DNA of 64,000 nucleotides from Adiantum capillus-veneris (taxonomy: Eukaryota; Streptophyta; Polypodiopsida; Polypodiales; Pteridaceae): NCBI GenBank assembly GCA_014529385.2, contig CM043959.1, positions 57,450,753-57,514,752 of the forward strand, written 5' to 3'. Below are positions 45,006 through 56,370 of this stretch, piece by piece. The notes beneath the pieces are model-generated. The model searched no databases. It saw only the letters and a list, made by a program, of their open reading frames with translations, and had not been told where the DNA came from. Within the stretch, counting starts at the first letter, position 1. The number at the start of each line of letters is the position of its first letter. The translations under genes were made by a program, and so were the position numbers.

Positions 45006-45742
45006 TCAAAATTGGATTTTTATATCATGATTAGTTACTAATCGGACTCTTTCTATGCATGAAAGAATCGCGTCGTAAGGGTCACATGTAAGCCGGTGTG
45101 GCTTATGGTTTTTTTTCTGGATATGGTTATGTTGCCAAAATTTTTGTCGTACAACATCATCAAACTTAAGAGTCTTTCTGTCAGAGACAGAGTTACTTAC
45201 AACCATCACAAGGTTGTCCCAACTATCCAATAGAGATGATAGTATAAGGAGGACTTGCACTTTGTTCTCAAATTGACTTTCATCGATCAAAGTTGACTTA
45301 TGTTGGTGTTAAAGTTATTTAGGTGTTTTGAAACTTAACCACTCTTTGTCATTTTTAGATTGAACAAGCGCTTCATGAGAAATACCTTATTAGATGCTGA
45401 TGGTTTCTTGTAGAAGTGGTCTAGTGACCTTATCAAGTCCTCCGTGGTCTTCATCTTCAAAACGTTGCAGGCCACCATTGACGCCAATCTTAGCCAGATT
45501 GTTCCTAATGCCTTTCCATCAAAGACAATCCATGCTTCATTTGCAATCGTTACGGGCTTCTTTGCAAGATTTCCTAGTGGCAAATAAAGGTCCTTCTGAT
45601 AGAGATAGTCTTCAGTCTGCATCTTCCAATGTTGGTAGTTTTTGCTGTTGAACTTCTTAATCTTGAGCTTACCTTCCTCCACCATTACTCCCACTCAATT
45701 CGATGAACCCTTTCCTTAAGACTTTAGCTATGAGAAAACCTT
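45006..45742 (-). pseudogene. Copia-2c Gag N-terminal fragment
   Basis: Minus frames 45,694-45,335 and 45,290-45,006 encode a Copia Gag: VEEGKLKIKKFNSKNYQHWK, LASMVACNVLKMKTTEDLIR, FYKKPSASNKVFLMKRLFNL, and LLILSSLLDSWDNLVMVVSN. It is the same family as the units at 56.7-63.7 kb and shows their ancestral join between LTR, primer site and gag. It ends near 45,000; Pol is absent. Confidence 0.88.
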
Positions 45743-45756
45743 GCTCCTATACCAAC
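45743..45756 (-). other. Copia-2c primer-binding site
   Basis: GTTGGTATAGGAGC on the minus strand, a variant of TGGTATCAGAGC, next to the LTR end CCTAACA. Confidence 0.7.
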
Positions 45757-46496
45757 TGTTAGGAAATAGGACGTAGCTAACTAGAGATTAGAGTATTTTA
45801 TTTAATGGGAGAGATATAATCTTCACACACGAGAGGTTATACAAAGAGAGAGAGAGAGAGAGAGAGAGATCACACGATATACATGGTTCACCCAATGTGG
45901 GCTACGTCTGCGGGAAAGCAGCCACTCAATTGCTTTAGTACTTCAAAGTAGGAGTAGGCTACAAAGGGATTATACCCTTAATGGATCTCCCACCTTGCTT
46001 CACTCTCACCACCTCACATACACCTTGTTTCATCAATTTCACAATGAATTTTGTGTGTAGAAGAGGCCTCCTTTTATAGACCAAAGGGCTCCCCTCTCTC
46101 ATGAGAGACAATCGTGTGTAGCCGCCCATGTGTAGACAAGTCCAAGTTGGACTCTCCAATGCGCCCATGTGTTGCCGCCCTTGAGAAGACAAGTTCACCT
46201 AGAATTTGGCCATGGATCATTGAATTCACCGTCCATTGACTTCCAACCACCGGCCATCGGCCATTTAGTACTAGCCACTAGCCAGCTAGCCAACCAAACG
46301 ACCATTTTTGACCACTTTCTAGCCGCCGTCCGGCCATAATCTTCTGGCAAAAAAGAGAATATTTTGGCGTAAATTTTTGTTTTTTCGACGAGTGATTTTT
46401 CTTATGCGTGATGGCTTCTCCTCATAATGGGGAATAACAAATGTGTGTTTTTAAGACTTAAAATTACAAGGGGTAAATCAGGCTCCATACTTAACA
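45757..46496 (-). mobile_element. Copia-2c 5' LTR (740 bp)
   Basis: Minus strand TGTTAAGTATGGAGCC at 46,496 to TTTCCTAACA at 45,757. Carries TCTATAAAAGGAGGCC (about 46,085-46,070) as TATA box and a GA tract at 45,846-45,870. Its first part matches 56,371 onward. Confidence 0.88.
45846..45870 (+). repeat. (GA)n microsatellite
   Basis: About 12 GA units inside the Copia-2c LTR. Confidence 0.9.
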
Positions 46497-46589
46497 CAAT
46501 GTTTGTATTCTTCATCTCTCTTCTTACCCCTCCTCTCTCACCATGCTTGTGTAGCACTCCGCTCTAGGAGGTGCAGTTGTACGTGATCT

Positions 46590-46643
<54 letters not shown>

Positions 46644-47206
46644 CTCACTTAAATTGTGTATAGCTTTGATTATTTGCTTGTGCAATTTGTTAGGTATGTA
46701 GATCTACTAATTTTCTTATCTATAGCATGCTATTTGTGTATTTTGTGGGCCCTCTATGCTCCCATCTATATAGTAATGATATTAGAGCAAGATGCTACAC
46801 TCTTGATTAGACCAAGAAATCATGGATATGCATGATTCACCTCTCAAAAACATGAATCCTTGCAAATTTTGTACCAAAGATAAGTGCAATTGCATATTTT
46901 TGTTTCTTTGTCTTTAAAATTTTTGGTTAGTTCTTTCTTGAGATTGTATATTTCTTGCCAATCTTGGAATATATTATTGGTAATCCCTATTGAATTTGTG
47001 ATGATAGAAAGCAACATAAATAGGAAGGCAAGAATAGTGATAATATATATAGTTAGGAAAACCTAAATATTATTAACATAATAAATGTTTGTTTAGTTTT
47101 GAAATACTCATTAATACAATATTGAGGATGCATGCAATTAAGGGAATTACTTGATTGGATCCAAGATCTATGCGCACACGCACACACACACGCATGCACG
47201 CGCGCG

Positions 47207-47253
<47 letters not shown>

Positions 47254-48886
47254 GAAGAAGCACAAGATGAATTATAGTTGTAGTAGTAGTAGAGAAGATT
47301 TACTGTCATAACAATACTCCCATGGAGACCTTTGAGGTCTAGGCCACCAAATTTTGAACTCAGATACACAACATACTAGTTTGATCATCATAGTGACAAA
47401 TCCAAGAGACCTCTAGGCATCCAAGAGACCTCAAAGATGGTTTTGAACCAAGAGCTAGTAGTCGAGCAGGCAATGGAATAACCTTTCGACCCCATGGGAA
47501 AGGTGCCCAAAGGAATTGTTTACTTGTTTGAAGAAAATCAAGGGGAAGTTGTACTTGGTTTTTCTCCTTCAACTCCTACCCCTACCCTTGTTCTCACCCC
47601 AATCCTCATCCCTAGCAGAGGGCACACAAATTGCCTCTCTCTCATGACAACCAATAGTGGCATCACCATACAGCAGCATGCTGGGAACAGTTTAGTCAAT
47701 GAAGAAGACAATGGCAAAGATGGGTGTTGTGAGGATTAGAATGAGCACAAAGTTGAGCATGTAGGTGTAGTAGAAAAAACGTTATAGATTCTATAGCAAG
47801 TCCAACATGATATTCGAGGTTGTGGCGGAGATTGTAGAAGTTGTGGGAATAGCATAGCATAGCACCAATATGAGTGGAGGTCAGCTTCATCCCGTAGGGA
47901 GAAGCACCAACCATCATGCTAACAACGATGGTGGGTATGTCAGATTCTTGTTGACAACACTCCTTGTAGCGACAGCATTGTAGCGAAAGCCTTTGGTTGT
48001 GAAGTGCAAGCCATAGAAGTCCACTCCACTCCATGCAACCACAATCCTCGTGTTTCATCAACCATGCACTCCAAGTGGCTAAGCCATGCAAAGGGCGGCC
48101 CATGCCAACCACTGACCTTGCACCTCCACTACTCCGTCTCACCCACTTGAGTCGCTGCTATATCTCCACCATATGCAAGCTGTTAAAATTTCCTTGCCTC
48201 CAAAAATGCTAATTATTTTTTCCTTGCCTTATCAACCCCAAACCCTTTAATGTCCTTTACTTTATTGTAGGACCCCTCCTTTTCTATTTCACACTTCTTC
48301 TATGTGTGTGGAAAGGGGGGGGGGGGGGGGGAACCCAAGAACACAACCCACTTGACTATGCTGCCATGCATTGCACAACAAAGCGGGGAAAATTTTATTT
48401 TATTTTTCCTCTTTCCTGAACTTATAAACCTCTTCTTTTTATTGTAAAGGATCTTGCCTTGTCATTTGGTACACTTCCCTCATGAAAAGGTTAATTTTGT
48501 TTTCAACCAATGCAATGTCCTAAACCCATATATTCATCTCCATGTACACCATCCTTTGTATTATCCATTGTACATTTGGCAATTTACAATTGCAACACAA
48601 GCACAACCCCTTCCTTTCGATCTTGCACCCCACCAATAGTAATGATCATGGCAAGTGAAACCTTAACTCTATAGCATTGAACACCTCAAGTTCATGTGAT
48701 TGATTCTCTTTCAAAGAGAAAATACCTTGATCACCTCAATCCTTCTTGCTCCAGCCTTTGCGTAATGCTATATGAGTCCTCCCTCACACTACCCTTCCTT
48801 CGATATTCATCTTCTCAAGGTCTCAACCTACGAAAAAACCATCCACAGAAGAGAAGCCAATAAGTGCTAGTTCAGGAGGATCAATA
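46497..48886. other. No recognised gene; microsatellites
   Basis: Holds (CT)n at 46,592-46,639, a mixed CA/CG tract at 47,172-47,250 and 17 G's at 48,315-48,331. A 148-codon minus frame (48,142-47,696) and an 81-codon plus frame (47,494-47,739) lie here without recognisable domains. Shifted minus frames near 47,800-48,000 look hydrophobic and may be a decayed membrane-protein gene, which I cannot name. Confidence 0.4.
47172..47250 (+). repeat. (CA)n/(CG)n compound microsatellite
   Basis: CACACACG units, an 18-bp alternating CG run (47,199-47,215) and a pure CA tail. Alternating purine-pyrimidine DNA of this kind can adopt Z-form. Confidence 0.9.
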
Positions 48887-49807
48887 TTGGTCGAGAGGGT
48901 TAATGAGCCATTATATGCCCTCTTGAAAGCCTATGAAACACGGCTCAAAAAGAACCAAACCCAAGAGCAGAGGTGGATGACATATCCATATGCGGAACTA
49001 GAAAATCACAGGCTTGAAATGTGTAAGAAAGATTCAAACAACCCAAGCTTTACTAGAACCACCAGTTGGAAAACCAGAGGGTGTGTCTCTCGTCCCACAT
49101 ACACTAGTAATCCCACCAAACGAGGAACAAATAGAGTCAAATTCAGTCACGATCACGAACAAAAGATCAAGGACCCAACATTAGAACTAGGGATAATGCT
49201 GAATACCATGGATAACTCTTCTGAGGGATTTCACATAGCTATACCTGAGAGTTGTAAAGAAATAGATGGTCTTGAAAAATTGTGGAAACAAGTCAGAGAG
49301 GCCAATGAAGCAAGCGAGATAAGCATACGAGTAAATCAAACGGGTGATGAAAGGACCCAACATTAGAACCAGGGATAACATTGAATACCATGGATAACTC
49401 TTCTGAGGGATTTCACATAGCTAAACCTGAGAGTTGTAAAGAAACAGATGGTCTTGAAAAATTGTGGAAACAAGGCAAAGAGGCCAAAATGAAACAAGCG
49501 AGATAAGCATATGAGTAAACCAAACGGGTTATAAAAGAGAAGAGTCTCTTTTACCAATAGAGGAATTTGAGGCTAGATCTCAAATGAATCTAGAAGTGGA
49601 ATCGTACTGAGGAGACAAAGGATCTGTACAATATGGACAACCAATCCCATTTGCTAAGAACACTATCATCCTATATGGGAGAGTACAATGCCAAGTCAGA
49701 TGTTATTGCAGTCCCATCATAGAGACTGTCTTCCAACAAGGTCATAGATTCAAAAGGGACGATAGACATTTTGTCCACACTAGTCGCCTGTACAATAACG
49801 TTAGCCG
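48887..49807 (+). pseudogene. Gypsy remnant split by Copia-1 (upstream part)
   Basis: A 159-codon frame (48,887-49,366: MVERVNEPLYALLKAYETRL, ..., GFHIAIPESCKEIDGLEKLW) and its decayed continuation, ending IDILSTLVACTITLAGL at 49,807. The next bases are the Copia-1 duplication GGTTG. The continuation (RI, stop, PNMWAIVGKCLKK, then the protease) is on the minus strand at 12,563 and below. Placement before a protease suggests a Gag/Pol linker of a Tat-like element; the frame itself has no named domain. Confidence 0.6.
49169..49532 (+). repeat. 182-bp tandem duplication
   Basis: AAGGACCCAACATTAGAAC starts at 49,169 and 49,351; copies are about 94% identical and run to CAAACGGG in both. It lies within the gypsy remnant and shifts its frame. 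Confidence 0.93.
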
Positions 49808-49812
49808 GGTTG
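49808..49812 (-). other. Copia-1 target-site duplication (right, inverted)
   Basis: CAACC on the minus strand follows the LTR end CCTTCA; equals 12,564-12,568. Confidence 0.9.
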
Positions 49813-50004
49813 TGAAGGAGTACGAGCGGAAGTGCGACGCGAGAGAGAGTACGAGAAGAAGAGCACGACTATATGGTGAACTCGCTCTACTATAATGTGT
49901 AGAGCATAGTGAGTTCTTATTAGGTTTTAACAAAAGAATATGTGTACATACCTGGCGGCCCGCCCACTTACCTGGGCGACCACATTGGGCTTTATACCCC
50001 AACA
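49813..50004 (-). mobile_element. Copia-1 3' LTR (192 bp)
   Basis: Minus strand TGTTGGGGTATAAAGCCC at 50,004 to CTCCTTCA at 49,813. Same length as the 12,569-12,760 LTR, about five differences. Confidence 0.95.
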
Positions 50005-50014
50005 ACCTCCCACT
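50005..50014 (-). other. Copia-1 polypurine tract
   Basis: AAGTGGGAGGT on the minus strand immediately before the LTR; typical for Copia elements. Confidence 0.8.
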
Positions 50015-50093
50015 TAAAGTCCAATGTGGTACTTTAAGTGTGAGAGAAGCTACTATACAAGCTAATATACAAGAGATGTAGAGAAGTGATGTA

Positions 50094-50480
50094 CTACCCT
50101 ACACCTAACTGCTTGCGAAAATGCGCAAAGCTCTCTGAGGGAAGTCCTTTTGTAAGTAGATCAGCAGAATTTTCTGTGGTGTGAACTTTGACAAGTTGAA
50201 GTTTCTTATCCTCGAGCATTTCCCTGATGAAATGATACTTCACATCCACATGCTTTGTCTTTGAGTGATAAAATGGATTGCGAGCCAATTGTATAGCACT
50301 TTGACTATCACAATATAACACATGCATCTCTTCTTTGATTCCCAAATCTGTTACTAGTCGATTAAGCCAAATTGATTCTTTGCATGCCTCTGATGCTGCA
50401 ACATATTCAGCCTCTGTAGTAGACTGAGTAACACAATCTTGTAATCTAGAACGCCATGATACTGCTCCACCAGCCAATGT
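50094..50480 (-). pseudogene. Copia-1 RNase H
   Basis: Minus frame: AVSWRSRLQDCVTQSTTEAE (Glu region), YVAASEACKESIWLNRLVTD, VLYCDSQSAIQLARNPFYHS (Asp), KTKHVDVKYHFIREMLEDKK and STEN-like TTENSADLLTKGL (last Asp). Standard Copia RNase H C-terminus to the stop at 50,094. Removes RNA from the RNA-DNA hybrid in active elements. A break separates it from RT upstream (stops around 50,480-50,650). Confidence 0.93.
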
Positions 50481-51080
50481 AAAGACATACCCTGACGTAG
50501 AACTTCGGTTGTCTAAGTCACCTGCATAATCTGAGTCTGTAAAACCCTTTACACTTAGCTCCTAACTTCCATAGCATATACGCATACTCTTTGTATCTTT
50601 CAGGTATCTCAATATTCCTTTCACTGCCTCCCAATGTTTCTTGCCTGGGTTTGACATCTATCGACTTACCACTCCCACTGCAAATGCAATGTCTGGGCGA
50701 GTAGCAATCATTGCATACATCAAACTACCCACTGCAGACGCATATGGAATCTTATCCATTTTAGCCTCTTCTTCCTCAGACACAGGACAATCTTGTTTGC
50801 TAAGTTTCACATATGGTGGCAATGGAACACTCAGTGCCTTTCCCTTCTCCATATTGAAACATTGCAAAACCTTGTCAATATACTCTGTTTGAGATAACCA
50901 AATCAACTTCTTTGATCTGTCTCTCTCAATGCGCATACCAAGTATATGACTTGCCTCACCCATGTCTTTCATGTCAAACGATTTTGCCATCTTTGACTTC
51001 AAAGCTGAAATTTCTTCCAAGTGCTTGCCAGCAATCAACATGTCATCCACATACAAAATAAGGATCAGCCAACTACCATC
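50481..51080 (-). pseudogene. Copia-1 reverse transcriptase, C-terminal half
   Basis: The minus strand begins at the breakpoint with DGSWLILILYVDDMLIAGK (YVDD active site), then FDMKDMGEASHILGMRIERD, LSQTEYIDKVLQCFNMEKGK, and YASAVGSLMYAMIATRPDIA. The N-terminal half and all of integrase are missing from the window (about 1.8-2 kb expected for Copia), so the Copia break was accompanied by loss. Confidence 0.93.
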
Positions 51081-51865
51081 CTCTCACCTACAAAGTGAGA
51101 GAAAGGGAAGGATCACGACTACAAAGAGAGGAAGGCTCAAAACAATTCAAAGTGAAGGAGATTGATAATGCCCATACTTTATGCTTTGACGGAGCCTATC
51201 AACGCCAACAAGACAAAGCAGCAGGGGGAATCATCATTTTGAACCCACAAAAGGAGGTAATGGTTAGAAAAGGTATCACTCTACCCAGTGTTGACTCTAA
51301 CAATGAGGCTGAGTATGCTGCTCTAACCCTTGGGTTAGAAGAATGCAAAGAATTAGGCATACAAAGACTTATTATAAAAGGTGATTCTTTGCTAGTGGTC
51401 AGGCAAATCCAAGGGACTTGGAGGTGCAAGAATCGTACATTGTTTGAGTGGCTTAGTAGTGTAATATCTTTGATGAAGGGTTTTAAAGCAACACAGGTAC
51501 AACACATTGCGAGAACTCATAACAAGGAAGCAGACTTACTCGCAAATGAAAAGCTTCAAATGGCGGTAGGAGGTGTGAAACTATATGAACCCAAATATCA
51601 AGGTCAAGAGGAGCTAAAAGACATTATCTTCTTTCTACAAGCAGGTGAGTGTCCCAAACACTTAGACAAGGTGCAAAGACATAGACTAGTTAAGAAGGCC
51701 ACACCTTACCAGTTGATCGGGGATGATTTATATCACAAAGGGAAAGATTTGGTCTTGAGGAGAGTACCAGGTGTGCAAGAGATAGAGAAAATTCTTCTTT
51801 CATGTCATGATGATGTCTGTGGTGGTCACTTTTCTCAAGATATTACAAGTAGGAAGATTTTATAA
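51081..51865 (+). pseudogene. Gypsy-1 second (archaeal-type) RNase H and integrase zinc finger
   Basis: Opens in frame at the breakpoint (LTYKVREREGS). An RNase H of the dual-RNase H Tat lineage follows: AHTLCFDGAYQRQQDKAAGG (Asp), DSNNEAEYAALTLGLEECKE (Glu), RLIIKGDSLLVVRQIQG (Asp), QHIARTHNKEADLLANEKL (Asp). A linker leads to the integrase zinc finger, HDDVCGGHFSQDITSRKIL, with a TAA at 51,863-51,865; the pair CKACKPCQ follows after the stop. Confidence 0.93.
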
Positions 51866-53020
51866 GCAGGGTTTATTTGGCCGAGCTTACATCGTGATGT
51901 CCAATATTGGTGTAAGGCATGTAAGCCATGCCAAATTGCTGTGGATAGACGACTAACATATGAGCCTCGAGTCCCAATAATATCTTATGGCCCTTTTGAA
52001 AAGTGGGGTGTGGATGCAATAGGTCCCCTACCTCGTACTTCTACAGGGAAGGTTTTCATCATCATGGGTGTTGACTACATGACACGATGGGCGGAAGCAA
52101 CAAGCACAACCCGAATCACAGCTGAAGAGGTATCAAACTTTATTTTTGATCATATTTGTAGTAGGTTTGGAACACCCCTAGAAATCTTATCAGATCGAGG
52201 CCCGGGTTTTAGAGCTGACCTTCTGAATGATCTCTTGAGGAGGTTAAAAGTGAAACACCTGCATTCCACACCCTACTATCCTCAATGCAATGGATTGGTG
52301 GAAAAAGTGAATGGAATGATATGTAAGATCATTTCTAAGCAGGTTGTGGACCGGCCTAATGATTGGGATCGCCATTTGACGGCTGCTCTTTGGGCGTATA
52401 GGACATCTTTCAAGGTATCTACCCAATTCACCCCTTTTCATCTAGTTTATGGACAGGAGGCACTTCTCCCCATTGAGGTAGAGCTCTCAAGCTTGCGCGT
52501 TCTTGCAAGAGTGGCAAAAAAACCAAAAGAGGTTCTACATGAAAGGATCTTAGATCTCCAACGACTTGAGCTAGATAGAGAAGAGTCCATTGATCACTAC
52601 ATCACCAAAGCGACAAGCCAAAGGGATAAAATCAACAAGAAGCTCAACGGGAAAGGATTGAAGGAAGGTATGTTGGTTCTTCGCTATGATAACCGACTTG
52701 AAAAAACGTTTTTGCAAAGATGGGAGGGACCTTTCATGATAAAAACAAAGTTTGGGAATGGTAGTTACAGATTAGCAGATTTATCAGGAAAACTCCACAA
52801 GACCACAGTCAATGGATGGAGATTAAAGCCCTACTTTCAACGAATCAATCCGTTGATAGGCAGTCATCTACCTACATCGTCTAAGCTCCAAATTGACATG
52901 GCTCCTTTTGGCTTGGCAAATGATCCACCTATTTTTAAAGCTTTGATGTGCAAAGAAGAACCAGCCTTGGAATCTGCACATACCCAAGGCAACCCTCCCA
53001 TCTCCGATTTATGGGATTGA
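51866..53020 (+). pseudogene. Gypsy-1 integrase
   Basis: After the single stop the frame continues AGFIWPSLHRDVQYWCKACK. Core residues: KWGVDAIGPLPRTSTGKVFI (Asp), LEILSDRGPGFRADLLNDLL (Asp), YYPQCNGLVEKVNGMICKII (Glu). The C-terminal part GLKEGMLVLRYDNRLEKTFL and RWEGPFMIKTKFGNGSYRLA is intact to TGA at 53,018-53,020. Only the stop at 51,865 separates this from an intact second RNase H to integrase frame. Confidence 0.93.
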
Positions 53021-53180
53021 GGTAATGAAAAGCAGGTCTAATGGAGTAAAAGAGTGCATGACACTCCTATTGAAAAAAAAAAAAGTGGAAAAGGAAAAAT
53101 GATAAAAAAAAAAAAAGAAAAAGAAGCAACACCGTCCTCCTAAAGATATGAATATCTCTAGGCTTGGGGGAGGGCTAATA
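53021..53180 (+). other. Gypsy-1 3' UTR and polypurine tract
   Basis: A-runs, then GGGGGAGGGCTAATA at 53,166-53,180 directly before the LTR start TGAGTGG. Confidence 0.8.
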
Positions 53181-55254
53181 TGAGTGGCATAAAATGGTAA
53201 CCATCTTTTTGCAACATTTGTCAGCCTACTCAACGTCCTCTTCCTCATATGTGTATATATTTTTCTACGCTATTAAGTTATCTAGAGTAAATTCCCCCTC
53301 TTCGTTTAACCTTTGTGGCGACACATACATTATACTCTTCCCAAAAATGTCACCTTAGTCATATATTTATATTACCACCCTTTTCTTTTTTGCTTTGTAA
53401 ATAGAATAAGCATACAATAACCAACTATATACCCCCAAACTTTCTTACCTCTTGTGAATTAGTAGTAGAAAAATAATATATCCATCTTCCACCCCATATA
53501 GATAAATTCCCATGGAAATCAACTCTCCACTTGTCTTTACCAAAGATTATGGTCCCTCTCTACAAGTCTTCTATGCCCCCTACATAGGTGGCCCAATATC
53601 TCTTAAGAATATACATATAGTTTATCTCCTTTCAAAAAGACTCCAATTGTATATTCTTTTCACAAGCAAATAAATTGGGCCCTACTCTATTTGTTTAAGC
53701 ATCATAGCCTTTTGAAAAAGCATGATTCCCCTTGGATGCATACAAGCAAAGGGCCCATACAAGAAGACTTGGAAGCAAAAGGTTCCCTAGCCTAGTGTGG
53801 ACCTTCCAAACCGAATTCCTTGGTGCATGGGTGTGAAGAATAGTCCAAATTCATATCAAACATGTTGAGAAGGTCAATTTTTCCTTTTGAAGCATGTCAT
53901 TCCGAGCTACAGGTAAAAAGTTATGGTCAAAATAGTGTAAATCTGTCAGATTTGCAGCAAAAGGGAACTGTAAATCAAGTAAATCAAGAGGGTGAGATCT
54001 TATTTTTCCCCTACTCATCTTCTAGAAGAGCAATGAGTGTTCAAGGTCACTTGAATGTGATGGGACCAACCTAAAGATGCTTTCTAAATGCCAAGACAGA
54101 CAAGTTGAGATACCCTGCAGGAGCCACCCGTAGGGCCTCATGGTGGGGCCCACCTACATTATGCACCCCTATGGAGCCTTCACGGTCTAAAATGATATTT
54201 TTGGTGAATAAATAGTCCCTTTTATGTCCAATATTCAATGAGTGGTCAAAGGACACTTAATTAGGTCTAATCACTTACTCTAATTAAGTGTAGCATAATC
54301 CCACTCCTACACAACTATAAATAGCCCCCCTTGGAGAGACTCAAGGACACACACCTATATTTTTAACTTCATGTTTTTTCTTGATCAATAGTAGAGAAAA
54401 CCCCAACTCTCCCTCTTTCACATCCTCCCTCCTAACCCTCCTCTTTGGAGGAAGTGCAACTCTATTCTCCACTCTTTCCATTCTACAATCTCTTACTCCA
54501 TCAACCCAATAAATCATTTGTAGCACCTCAATAACTTGTAAATACATCATGATCTCTCTCATGGTTATGTTAATGATCATGAAATCATCTTCAAAACCTT
54601 CAAGTGTCGCAATTCGTGATGGTTAGCCAGCGTCTGTCCTCCCCTTAAAAGGTGTGCCAGAAATCAAGTAAGTGTTCTATTCTCAATTTACCATTGGTTT
54701 GTTTCTCCACACTTATTCAATTGTTCTAAAGAAATTTCTCACTCCAACTCTCTTTTGCTTCATTACATATGCATGTGGCTACCTCTCATGGTGATTTTAT
54801 TTGTGTCACGGCATTGCATAGATGGAGATAAGCTCTCTATGCAAAGTGTGTTAGTTTGATGTAAGTGATTCTCTTGTGTGTTTGAGAGGCAAGTCTTGTG
54901 TGCATAATTTTTTTGATGAGTGCTTGAGAGAGGAAGAGTTTGGATGTATTATGGGTATCCTTATGGGGAGAAGGTGAATGCTATTCCACAAATTGCATAT
55001 TTCATTTTGATGCACGGCATTGGGTTGCATAATCGTTGATGGTGTTCAAGTGTCCAAAGTGTATATAGAGTAAGGGGGTTTTCAAAGTGTGTTGCTTGAG
55101 TGGGTGAGTGCAAGTGTTATTTTGATTGGTTTCCTTCTCCACTCCCAAAAGAAGGTGGTGCCCCAAGTAGTGTGCGTACCTCTTTACGACCATTTTGTGA
55201 GGGTAGGCCCATTGGTTTGGGTTTAGAGGCCCCATTTCAAAAAGCTTGCCCTCA
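53181..55254 (+). mobile_element. Gypsy-1 3' LTR (2074 bp)
   Basis: TGAGTGGCATAAAATGGTAA at 53,181 to GCCCTCA at 55,254. Near-identical to the inverted copy at 18,918-20,992 (only scattered single differences noticed). Confidence 0.95.
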
Positions 55255-55259
55255 CATGG
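55255..55259 (+). other. Gypsy-1 target-site duplication (3')
   Basis: CATGG, equal to the 5' duplication at 20,993-20,997 read on the minus strand. Confidence 0.9.
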
Positions 55260-55334
55260 CATCAAGGGAATCTTGCAACAATACATCCGTCTCGAGCCAT
55301 TCTAATATAATGCCTCCTTATGAGCACACAAAGC

Positions 55335-55585
55335 ATCCGTGCATGCGCAGACGCCTTGCGAGCTCATAATCTTATACAAATATTTTGCACTGATTTAGTA
55401 CATTTTTGTCATGTTAGTTTATAAACTTCCAGCCCAGAGCACAGAGACCATCCGAGCGCGCGGACGTTCTGCAAGCTCATACAATATACTCTTGGGGCGA
55501 TATTTGATACATTTGTAGACTTACAGCCCAAAACACGAAGACTTTCCGTGCGCATGCGAATGCTTTGCAAGCTCATAGCGTGTAG
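55335..55585 (+). repeat. Three degenerate ~100-bp tandem units
   Basis: ATCCGTGCATGCGCAGACGCCTTGCGAGCTCATA-like motif recurs near 55,339, 55,450 and 55,547, each followed by ATTTT/ATATT and TTAGT/TTGAT sequence with CAGCCCA before units two and three. Spacing is about 110 and 98 bp. Confidence 0.75.
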
Positions 55586-56370
55586 GAGGTCCGTAGGATG
55601 ATGAGATTTGTCACTATAAAGTATCAAAAATTGAAACTGAATCTAATTTAAAGTTGAAACACTCGAGGAGATTAGTTAAATAGTCTATCGAGCGATGAGT
55701 GTGTTTAGCAAGAGTTAAGAGTGCCCATCATCTCTTGTGAGTTGAGCACGCATTCAGACTGCACCTAATATAGCTTTTTTGTGCTCTATGAAAAGGAAGC
55801 AGGAAGACCCAACTGGCTAGATCCAATGACTCAGATTACCTGGGGCGTGCATTCAAAGGCTCTCCATGATGCATGTTGAAGAGTGTCCTACGGTGAGGCT
55901 ACCCGCAAGAAAAGTGGGTCCAAAAACCTTTTGCTTTATTTCTTACCAATAATATATTGCCACGTCTTTTGAATGCGTGTGTGGCTCATTATGAAGTGTG
56001 GATTTTGAACCCAACCTTAGACTACACACATGCCCGTGCCTCAACACCCCTTTCCCTCTTTGCAACCCATTCAGAAGAAGGATCAACTATAGACGGGCCT
56101 ACTAGCTACACTATTGATAGAATTCCCATTGCAAACAACGTGGATATCTGTTTGTTTTGAGGGTTGGGGCTACCCATATTCGTGGTTGTTCTAGAACATT
56201 ATCAAGGGCTTTTTGGCGAATTGCAAGCTACCATGTCCATGAAATAGCTACCACGTCCATGACTGAACATTCCTATGTCTAGCCTTTCTTATAGGCATTT
56301 TTTTGAGGCAAGTGCCATTCACCTTATTTCTTGGTCTCCTTTCTAGCTATGAGGGCCCTCCTTAGTTATA
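55586..56370. other. No gene seen
   Basis: No domain or repeat border recognised. A 67-codon frame at 55,957-56,160 has no recognisable features. Confidence 0.4.

Noticed and set aside
47696-48142. 148-codon minus-strand frame
   Set aside because: No recognised domain, no supporting start or neighbour; kept only as part of the spacer description.
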